Origin: DATFWC01 sp045801465
Lineage (GTDB): Bacteria > Pseudomonadota > Alphaproteobacteria > Rhizobiales > Xanthobacteraceae
DNA length: 27,433 nt
Direction of reading: 5' to 3'
NCBI GenBank assembly: GCA_045801465.1
Contig: JBJMSU010000021.1
Coordinates: 1 to 27,433 of the forward strand
How positions within the stretch are numbered: position 1 is the first letter of the stretch; each line of letters starts with the position of its first letter. A model generated the notes under the pieces. That model made no database searches, was not told where the DNA came from, and saw only the letters and a program-made list of their open reading frames with translations. Below, in pieces: positions 15,192 to 22,099 of the stretch. The position numbers were made by a program, and so were the translations under genes.

Positions 15192-18100
15192 TCACGCTCT
15201 CTGCGACAGAATCCGCTGCAATCCCATAAGGGGAACGCGCAACCAGTGGGGGCGGTTCGCAAGCTCGTAGTTGATTTCGTAGAACGCCTTTTCCATGAGG
15301 AAAAATTCGAGCAGGCGGGCGGCATCGCCGCCGTCGGCCGGCCACAGCAGCGTAGTCGTCAAGGCCTCCCGGTAGGCGGACATGAAGGCACCGATCGACT
15401 GCTTACCCCAATCCTCCAGCGCGTGGAGCAGCCGGTCACGTTCGTCCGTCCACGTTTCCAGCGCTCGTTCGAGCGCGGCCGTGGCGGCGTAGTCGATGGA
15501 ACGCACGAGGCCGGCGATATCGCGCGCCGCCGGAGCCTTGCGCCGTCGCTCCTCCAGGCTCCGCTGCGGCTCTCCCTCGAAATCGAGAATATAGGCGTCG
15601 TCCTTGGCGAACAGCACCTGTCCGAGATGAAAGTCGCCATGGTGGCGAATCTTGAGCGTCTGGACGGCTCGCGGCAGCAGATCGCGCAGGTGAGGCAGAA
15701 TTTCATCGCGCCGCGAAAGGAGCCCATCGACCACGACGCGCGTGGCTTCGCTCAGGTCCGAACGCCGGCGCGCGAGCTCGCTGAAGGCCGTCTCGCCGCG
15801 CCGCACCAGCTCATCGGTCCAGCGCGTCACGTCGTCGGCAGCAATCGTCTCCGGCGCGAACGCGGGAATGTCCGGACGGTTCGCCAGTGCGTTCTGTAGT
15901 TCTGCCGTACGGCGTCCGATCTGGCGCATGCGCTGCAGATAGGACATGAGCTCATTGCTGCGGGCCGGCGTGTCAGGCGTGAGCACGCGCTGCTCGTCGA
16001 TGAAGCGGTCGAGATAAGCGTTGGTCACTGTCCAGGCGTCGCCCTGGTTCTGCACAAAGGCATGGGCGACCGCGAGCGTGCTCGAAGCATCGCCTTCGCG
16101 CAGCTCCATCGCACCGAGGAAGAGCGGCGCGTTGCGGAACTGGACGGTGTCGGTGAGGAAGCGGCCGATCTCGGTCTCGGGGTGCTCGCCGGATTGCAGG
16201 CGCCGGAACATCTTGACCACGAACCGATCGTCGATGATGGCGGTGGTGTTCGACTGCTCCCCCTCCACGGCGTGGACGTTCTCTGCCGTGGGAGACGGCA
16301 TCCTGGCGAAGGCCTCGGTCGGCCGAAATTCGATTCGCCGGTCACCCGCCTCGATGGCGTCACCTGCATGCATCTTGCGCAGCAGCAGGGAGACGAACTC
16401 CGGATCGGTCGCGACGTCGACCAGGGTTCCTTCGCGGGCATAGCGGCGGACCGCCGCAACGATATTGGCGGCGGACGGAATCTTGTCGAACCGGCTCCAT
16501 TTGACGGCGAGCGGAACGGCGTAGCGCGAGGTGCCTCTCCCGCCGGTGAAATCGATCAACGCCAGCATGGTGCCGGGGTCGCCGCCCTCTAACGTAATCC
16601 CGGTCTGCAACCTTGCGCCGATGAGTGCGGTTCCCTTATCGGCGAACCAGCGGCGTCCTGCCAGGAACGCCGGCAGCACATCGTGCTCGAGACTCGACCG
16701 CGCCCGCCCCTCGAACAGCGAACGCCAGCCGTCGCCCATGACGAGCGTGACGAATTCAGGCGGAGCGGCCGGCTTCGCTTCCGCGCTTGCCTCCGGCTCT
16801 TCGCGCAGCTGGAACCAGAAGAACCCATAGGGAGCCAACGTGATGACGTAAGGGCCGTCGCCGATGCGAGGAAAGCGCGTGCGCCCGAGCATCTCGTGCG
16901 GCACGCGGCCGCGCCAGGGGGACAGATCGATCTCCGCGGCTTGCGCCGAGCGCGACAGATTGGCCACGCACAGCAGAACTTCATCTTCGTATTGGCGCAC
17001 GTAGACGAGCACGGCGCGATTGGCGGGACGAATGAACGTCATCGACCCGCGGCCGAACACGCGGGAAGATTTACGCACCGCGATGAGGCGCTTCATCCAG
17101 CTCAGCAGCGACGACAGGCTGCGCGACTGCGCCTCGACATTGACGGCTTGGTAGCCGTAGACCGGATCCATGATGGGCGGCAGGTAGAGCTTGGCCGGAT
17201 CGGCGCGGGAAAACCCGCCGTTGCGGTCCGGTGTCCATTGCATGGGCGTGCGCACGCCGTTGCGGTCGCCGAGATAGATGTTGTCGCCCATGCCGATCTC
17301 GTCGCCGGAGTAGATGACCGGCGTTCCCGGGAATGACAGCAGCAGCGAATTCATCAACTCGATCTTGCGCCGATCGTTGTCCATCAGCGGTGCGAGACGG
17401 CGGCGGATGCCGAGATTGATGCGCGCGCGCGGATCGGAAGCGTACGTGGACCAAAGATAGTCGCGCTCGGAATCGGTCACCATTTCCAGCGTCAGTTCGT
17501 CGTGATTGCGCAGGAACATCGCCCATTGGCAGTTCGCCGGGATGTCCGGCGTCTGCCGCATGATATCGGCGATGGGGAAACGGTCCTCCTGGGCGATCGC
17601 CATATAGATCCGCGGCATGAGCGGAAAGTGATAGGCCATGTGGCATTCGTCGCCGTCGCCGAAATAGGCGCTGACGTCCTCGGGCCATTGGTTGGCTTCG
17701 GCCAGCAGCACCCGGCCCGAGCCATAGGCGTCGACCTCGGCGCGGATTTTCTTGATGATGGCGTGCGTCTCCGGGAGGTTTTCGTTGTTGGTGCCCTCGC
17801 GTTCGCACAAATAGGGAATCGCATCGAGACGGAATCCGTCGACGCCGAGATCGAGCCACCGCCGCATCACCTGCAGAATCGCCCACAGCACCCGCGGGTT
17901 GTCGTAGTTGAGGTCCGGCTGGTGCGAGAAGAAGCGGTGCCAGTAATAGGCGCTGGTTTCCGGGTCCCATGCCCAGTTGGATTTTTCCGTGTCGGTGAAG
18001 ATGATGCGGGTGCCCTGATATTTCTGATCGGTATTGCTCCAGACGTACCAGTTGCGCGCATCGCTGCCGGGCTTGCTGCGCCGCGCCCGCTTGAACCAGG

Positions 18101-18485
18101 GATGCTGATCGGAGGTGTGATTGACCACCAATTCGGTGACCACGCGCAGTCCGAGACGTTTGGCTTCCGTGATGAAGCGGCGGAAGTCTTTCATCGTCCC
18201 GAAATCGGGATTGATGCGGCGGTAGTCGGAAATGTCGTAGCCGTCGTCGCGACCGGGGCTCGGATAGAACGGCAGCAGCCACAACGTGGTGATGCCGAGC
18301 TCGTGCAGATACCCGAGCCGTTCGGTGAGCCCGGCGAAATCGCCGATCCCGTCGCCATTGCTGTCGGCGAAGGCTTTGACATGAAGCTGGTAGATGATCG
18401 CGTCCTTGTACCAGAGCTGGTCGTGGCTCGTCTCGCGATCGATGCTGATCTGTGGCGCGAGGTTCACGCGATGCCCCTCACGCAT
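15192..18485 (-). CDS. treS: Trehalose synthase fused to maltokinase (TreS-Pep2/Mak)
   Basis: This is a bifunctional protein. Residues about 22-560 are TreS (EC 5.4.99.16), which interconverts trehalose and maltose. Residues about 580-1097 are a maltokinase (EC 2.7.1.175), which makes maltose-1-phosphate for GlgE with ATP. TreS motifs are WYKDAIIYQLHVKAFADSNG, VVNHTSDQHPWF, VDGFRLDAIPYL (Asp221), LLAEANQWPED (Glu263) and FLRNHDELT (Asp329). The kinase half shows the aminoglycoside-phosphotransferase-like catalytic loop HHGDFHLGQ (Asp951) and the metal site ILDFEGEP (Asp968). TreS and Pep2 form a complex in mycobacteria and are fused in many bacteria. The ATG at 18485 overlaps the end of glgE by eight bases. 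Fusion should channel maltose to the kinase, pulling the reversible TreS reaction away from trehalose. Confidence 0.97.
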   Translation of the reverse strand: MREGHRVNLAPQISIDRETSHDQLWYKDAIIYQLHVKAFADSNGDGIGDFAGLTERLGYLHELGITTLWLLPFYPSPGRDDGYDISDYRRINPDFGTMKDFRRFITEAKRLGLRVVTELVVNHTSDQHPWFKRARRSKPGSDARNWYVWSNTDQKYQGTRIIFTDTEKSNWAWDPETSAYYWHRFFSHQPDLNYDNPRVLWAILQVMRRWLDLGVDGFRLDAIPYLCEREGTNNENLPETHAIIKKIRAEVDAYGSGRVLLAEANQWPEDVSAYFGDGDECHMAYHFPLMPRIYMAIAQEDRFPIADIMRQTPDIPANCQWAMFLRNHDELTLEMVTDSERDYLWSTYASDPRARINLGIRRRLAPLMDNDRRKIELMNSLLLSFPGTPVIYSGDEIGMGDNIYLGDRNGVRTPMQWTPDRNGGFSRADPAKLYLPPIMDPVYGYQAVNVEAQSRSLSSLLSWMKRLIAVRKSSRVFGRGSMTFIRPANRAVLVYVRQYEDEVLLCVANLSRSAQAAEIDLSPWRGRVPHEMLGRTRFPRIGDGPYVITLAPYGFFWFQLREEPEASAEAKPAAPPEFVTLVMGDGWRSLFEGRARSSLEHDVLPAFLAGRRWFADKGTALIGARLQTGITLEGGDPGTMLALIDFTGGRGTSRYAVPLAVKWSRFDKIPSAANIVAAVRRYAREGTLVDVATDPEFVSLLLRKMHAGDAIEAGDRRIEFRPTEAFARMPSPTAENVHAVEGEQSNTTAIIDDRFVVKMFRRLQSGEHPETEIGRFLTDTVQFRNAPLFLGAMELREGDASSTLAVAHAFVQNQGDAWTVTNAYLDRFIDEQRVLTPDTPARSNELMSYLQRMRQIGRRTAELQNALANRPDIPAFAPETIAADDVTRWTDELVRRGETAFSELARRRSDLSEATRVVVDGLLSRRDEILPHLRDLLPRAVQTLKIRHHGDFHLGQVLFAKDDAYILDFEGEPQRSLEERRRKAPAARDIAGLVRSIDYAATAALERALETWTDERDRLLHALEDWGKQSIGAFMSAYREALTTTLLWPADGGDAARLLEFFLMEKAFYEINYELANRPHWLRVPLMGLQRILSQRA

Positions 18486-20499
18486 AGCAACGGAACAGGA
18501 GAGCGGGGTCCTGCGCCTGATCGATGCGCAGGCGGATGCCCCCCCATTCGAGCAAATGGCGTTCGCCGGTCACCAGGTTTTCAACCGAGGTGACGCGGCG
18601 GCGCGCATTGGGCGGGCCGATCTCGAGATCGCCAAAATGGAACCAGAACTGGCGCGGGCCATGGCCGGTGACCGCCACCGCCACCGCCACCGCATTGTCG
18701 TGCGCGACCGACTCCTTGATGAAGCCGATGACCTCCTCGTCGTCCACCTGCACGAAGCGGAAATCGCGCGTCTGCAGAAGCGCGGGGTTCTGTCGGCGGA
18801 TCCTGTTGAGCCGGCCGATATAGTCGGCGATGTTGCCGGGCTTGTTCCAGTCGCGCACTTTGAGCTCGTATTTCTCCGAGTTCAGGTACTCCTCCTTGCC
18901 CGGAATGGGCTCATGCTCCAAGAGCTCGAAGCCGTTGCAGATCCCGTAATTGGAGGAAAGCATCGCGGCCAGCGCGACGCGCGCCTTGAAGATCCAGGGC
19001 TCGCCCGACTGCAGGTGGAAGGGATTGATATCCGGCGTGTTGACGAAGAAATTGGGCCGGAAATACTCGGCCATCGGATATTGCGTCAGCTCATGCATAT
19101 AGGCGCTCAATTCGGCCTTGGTAGTGCGCCACGTAAAGTAGGTGTAGGACTGCGTGAAGCCGAGCTTTGCCAGCGCCTTCATCACTTTCGGACGGGTGAA
19201 GGCTTCCGACAGGAAGACGGTGCCCGGATCACGCTCCTGCACCTCGCGAATCAGCCATTCCCAGAAGGGAAACGGCTTAGTATGCGGATTGTCGACGCGA
19301 AAGATGCGCACGCCCTGCTCGACCCAGAACAGCACGACGTCGCGCAGCGCGGTCCATAGCGCCTCGCGGTCGGCATAATAAAAATCCGGGTTGACGATGT
19401 CCTCGTATTTCTTCGGCGGGTTCTCGGCATAGCGGATCGAGCCGTCCGGCCGACGTCTGAACCATTCCGGGTGCTCGCGCAGCCAGGGATGGTCGGGAGA
19501 GCACTGGATGGCAAAATCGAGTGCGACCTCCATTGCGTGCTCGCGGCAGGCGGCGACGAAGCGGCGAAAGTCCTCAAGCGTGCCGAGCTCGGGATGCACG
19601 GCATCGTGCCCCCCTTCGGCCGCGCCGATCGCGTAGGGGCTGCCCGGATCATCCGGGCCGGCGGTGAGCGAATTGTTGCGACCCTTGCGGTTGGTCCTGC
19701 CGATCGGGTGGATCGGGGTGAGATACACGACATCGAATCCTCGCGCCGCGACCTCCGGCAGCCGCGCGATGCAATCGTCGAATGTCGCATGGCGGCCCGG
19801 CACCTTGCCCTGGCTGCGCGGCACCATCTCATACCAGGCGCTGGCGCGGGCGATGGGGCGTTCGGCGAGCAGCGGAAAGCGGGAACTGCAGGTCAGGTCC
19901 GGACGGTCCTCGCCGTGCCGGGCGGCGGCGCCAAGCTCGTCGGAGATCAGCGCCGCGAGATCGCCGTCCTGGTCGAACGCCGCGCATGCCCGGCTGATCA
20001 CGCCCTTGGCCGCCTTGTCGCGCGGACGCAAGGACGCGACGAGCTCCCTGCCCTCCCGCGCCTCCAAGTGAACGTCCTGTCCGGCGGCGCGCTTCAGGAG
20101 CACCTCGCGGCGCCAGGTGGCGACCGTGTCCGTCCAGGCTTCGATGGCGAACACGTAGCGGCCCGGGTCGGCCGGGACGAACTGGCCAACCCAGCGGTCG
20201 TTACCGTGATGATGCATCGCGGCGCGGTGCCACTTTGCATCCCCTTCCAGGCGCCAGACCAGGTCGGCCGCCGCGACATCGTGGCCGTCCCGGAAGATGT
20301 CGGCCCAGACCTCGACGGTCTCGCCCGCGATTCGCTTGACCGGAAACCGTCCCCCATCGACGCTCGGATAGACGTCCTCGATGCAAAACCGGCTGCCGAG
20401 CTGATCGCCGACAACAGCCGTTCTGGCCTTCGCTTTCACGTTCCCGGAAACCTTTGGCTGCCCCGACCCGCGGGAGAGCGTGGATGGTGATGAAATCAT
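18478..20499 (-). CDS. glgE: Alpha-1,4-glucan:maltose-1-phosphate maltosyltransferase (EC 2.4.99.16)
   Basis: GlgE extends alpha-1,4-glucans two glucose units at a time from maltose-1-phosphate, so glycogen can be made without ADP-glucose. The 673-residue GH13_3 protein shows the N-terminal beta-domain (ETVEVWADIFRDGHD, about 60-74), a helical insert, YLTPIHPIGRTNRKGRNN (about 259-276), DFAIQCSPDHPW, GVRIFRVDNPHTKPF (nucleophile Asp403) and VFLSEAFTRP (Glu432), all characteristic of GlgE. Residues 602-610 alternate Ala and Val, encoded by a hexanucleotide tandem repeat. It is the first gene of the operon. The ATG at 20499 has no strong Shine-Dalgarno and residues 1-30 are low-complexity, so true translation may begin a little downstream. 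Confidence 0.96.
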   Translation of the reverse strand: MISSPSTLSRGSGQPKVSGNVKAKARTAVVGDQLGSRFCIEDVYPSVDGGRFPVKRIAGETVEVWADIFRDGHDVAAADLVWRLEGDAKWHRAAMHHHGNDRWVGQFVPADPGRYVFAIEAWTDTVATWRREVLLKRAAGQDVHLEAREGRELVASLRPRDKAAKGVISRACAAFDQDGDLAALISDELGAAARHGEDRPDLTCSSRFPLLAERPIARASAWYEMVPRSQGKVPGRHATFDDCIARLPEVAARGFDVVYLTPIHPIGRTNRKGRNNSLTAGPDDPGSPYAIGAAEGGHDAVHPELGTLEDFRRFVAACREHAMEVALDFAIQCSPDHPWLREHPEWFRRRPDGSIRYAENPPKKYEDIVNPDFYYADREALWTALRDVVLFWVEQGVRIFRVDNPHTKPFPFWEWLIREVQERDPGTVFLSEAFTRPKVMKALAKLGFTQSYTYFTWRTTKAELSAYMHELTQYPMAEYFRPNFFVNTPDINPFHLQSGEPWIFKARVALAAMLSSNYGICNGFELLEHEPIPGKEEYLNSEKYELKVRDWNKPGNIADYIGRLNRIRRQNPALLQTRDFRFVQVDDEEVIGFIKESVAHDNAVAVAVAVTGHGPRQFWFHFGDLEIGPPNARRRVTSVENLVTGERHLLEWGGIRLRIDQAQDPALLFRCYA
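18671..18693. repeat. Hexanucleotide tandem repeat (accgcc, almost 4 units) inside glgE
   Basis: Nearly four uninterrupted accgcc units encode alternating Ala-Val residues on the minus strand. The unit is six bases, so gain or loss of units keeps the reading frame and would only change the length of a strand near the C-terminal domain. Confidence 0.7.
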
Positions 20500-20518
20500 G
20501 GGAAGGCCGATTATCGAG

Positions 20519-20544
20519 AACTGAGGTGGAATCTGTTTGGTTCC
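20519..20544 (-). promoter_or_regulatory. Near-consensus EcfG-type promoter for the glgE operon
   Basis: On the minus strand GGAAC (20544-20540) is followed after 17 bases by AGTT (20522-20519), one mismatch from GGAAC-N16/17-CGTT. The leader to the ATG at 20499 would be only about 12 bases, which is short, and fits better if translation begins downstream of the annotated ATG. It is suggestive because trehalose genes are frequent EcfG targets in alphaproteobacteria. Confidence 0.4.
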
Positions 20545-20618
20545 CGCCCGGATCGAGGCTCATTACTTAAATACGGTCCTACGCCGGAACCAACCACCCC
20601 CAAGCCGATTTATCGGTC

Positions 20619-20623
20619 GGAGG
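20619..20623 (+). promoter_or_regulatory. Shine-Dalgarno that fixes the otsA GTG start
   Basis: GGAGG six bases before GTG at 20630 is the best ribosome site near the gene. It selects the GTG whose product begins with the conserved N-terminal strand TVILVSNRV, over an in-frame ATG-like start at 20537 that would add 31 unrelated residues and lie within the promoter region. Confidence 0.75.
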
Positions 20624-20629
20624 TGTGGT

Positions 20630-22096
20630 GTGACTGTCATTTTAGTGTCCAATCGGGTTGCTGACCCCGATGTCGTGGGGCCAATCGAAGGGGGACTTGC
20701 CTCGGCGCTACTCCAGGCGGTCAAGACATCCGGAGCCGTTTGGGTCGGCACGCGCGTCCAGCAGTCGAGTCCCGACCGAAAGGAGCCATTGACCGCATTG
20801 GCGAGCATTGGCGCCGGAACCACCGCGCGGGTCGATTTGCCGGGCGCCCTCTATCAGCAATTCTACCGCGGATTCGCCAATTCGGGCCTATGGCCGGCCC
20901 TCCACTCGCGCCCCGATCTCATCCGCACCAACGAGGACGATTACAAGGCCTATCGCGAAGTCAATCGCATGCTGGCGCTCGCCCTGCGCCCCCTGGTGAA
21001 GGCGGATGCTCGCATCTGGGTCCACGACTATCACTTCCTGACGCTGGCGGAAGAGCTGCGGCGCATCAATATCGGTTGCCCGGTCGGCTTCTTCCTGCAT
21101 ACGCCGTTTCCGGCGCGCACCGCCTTCGTCAGCATGCCGCAGCACCGCGAGCTCGTGCACGCATTGCTGTGCTACGACCTGCTCGGCTTCCAGACCGAGG
21201 AGGACAAGACCAATTTCGCCGACTACGTCGGGCATGAGCTCGGAAGGGAGTTGGATGCAAATATCGTCGCCGGCACCAATGCCCATCTCGCCAGCTTCCC
21301 GATCGGGATCGACGTCCAGGCCTTCGCCGAGGGCGCGCTGAAGGCCGCCGCGCGGCCCGACATTGCCCGCCTGCGGGCGAGCCTGCAGGCCAGCCAGCTC
21401 GCCATCGGCGTCGACCGCATCGATTACTCCAAGGGGCTGGAGAATCGCATGCGCGCGTTCGACCGGCTGTTTCATACCGCGCCCGATCTCAAGCGGCAGG
21501 TCTCGCTCCTGCAGATCGCGCTGCCGTCGCGCGCGGATATTCCGACTTACGACAACCTGCGCGCCAGGCTCGCGGCTCTGGTCAGCGAAATCAACGGTCG
21601 GCATGGCGAGGTCGACTGGACACCGATCCGCTATTTGAACAAGGGCTTCGCCCAATGGACCTTGGCGGGCCTGTACCGGACCGCGCAAATCGGCGTCGTC
21701 ACGCCCCTGAACGACGGCATGAACTTGGTCGCCAAGGAATATGTGGCGGCACAGAACCCGTTGAACCCGGGCGTTCTGGTGCTGTCGCGGTTCGCCGGCG
21801 CCGCCAAGCAGCTCGATGCGGCGCTGCTCGTCAACCCACATGATGCGGATGCGGTGGCGTGTGCCATCCGCCAGGCGCTATTGATGAGTCCGGACGAGCG
21901 GCGCGAGCGGTGGGACACAATGATGGCCGTCCTGCGAGACAGCGATATCGACGATTGGTTCAACAATTTCCTGGCCGCCTTGGCGGCTACGTCGCGGCAA
22001 GCTATCAACGTTCCTTACAAGAAGACCGCACCTGCGTACGCAGGGCCGTCCGTCCTTCCGAACCCGTTCGGCATAGCTGCTGCCAAGAGTTCGTAA
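20630..22096 (+). CDS. otsA: Alpha,alpha-trehalose-phosphate synthase, UDP-forming (EC 2.4.1.15)
   Basis: OtsA is a GT20 glycosyltransferase that joins glucose from UDP-glucose to glucose-6-phosphate, giving trehalose-6-phosphate. The 488-residue protein, near the usual length, starts VTVILVSNRVADP with the conserved SNR and then GGLASAL (Gly21-Gly22, nucleotide-sugar loop). Other motifs are WVHDYHFLTLAEELR (from about 130), FFLHTPFPA, VDRIDYSKGLENRMRAF (Arg263, Lys268 of the active site), YLNKGF and TPLNDGMNLVAKEYVA (from about 358). The last 25 residues are Ala/Pro-rich and not family-typical. It is divergent from glgE and lies 3 bases before malQ, with which it must share a transcript. No OtsB phosphatase is encoded in the window. 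Confidence 0.97.
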   Translation: MTVILVSNRVADPDVVGPIEGGLASALLQAVKTSGAVWVGTRVQQSSPDRKEPLTALASIGAGTTARVDLPGALYQQFYRGFANSGLWPALHSRPDLIRTNEDDYKAYREVNRMLALALRPLVKADARIWVHDYHFLTLAEELRRINIGCPVGFFLHTPFPARTAFVSMPQHRELVHALLCYDLLGFQTEEDKTNFADYVGHELGRELDANIVAGTNAHLASFPIGIDVQAFAEGALKAAARPDIARLRASLQASQLAIGVDRIDYSKGLENRMRAFDRLFHTAPDLKRQVSLLQIALPSRADIPTYDNLRARLAALVSEINGRHGEVDWTPIRYLNKGFAQWTLAGLYRTAQIGVVTPLNDGMNLVAKEYVAAQNPLNPGVLVLSRFAGAAKQLDAALLVNPHDADAVACAIRQALLMSPDERRERWDTMMAVLRDSDIDDWFNNFLAALAATSRQAINVPYKKTAPAYAGPSVLPNPFGIAAAKSS

Positions 22097-22099
22097 TCG

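Larger units (their letters stand above)
20500..20629. promoter_or_regulatory. Divergent promoter region between glgE and otsA
   Basis: This 130-base region must carry the promoters of the leftward six-gene operon and of otsA-malQ. It contains the most AT-rich patch nearby (cattacttaaatac, 20561-20574). Two GGAAC elements occur, one per strand: minus at 20544-20540 (annotated separately) and plus at 20586-20590. The plus copy has no matching CGTT at 16-17 bases, so no sigma assignment is made for otsA. A shared regulator would be well placed here, but no operator palindrome was recognised. Confidence 0.6.

Noticed and set aside
20586..20611. GGAAC on the plus strand as an EcfG promoter for otsA
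   Set aside because: At 16 or 17 bases downstream the sequence is gatt or attt, not CGTT, so the match is too poor to annotate.
20537..20629. N-terminal extension of OtsA (31 residues)
   Set aside because: It would overlap the divergent promoter region; the GTG at 20630 has a textbook Shine-Dalgarno and begins the conserved strand.
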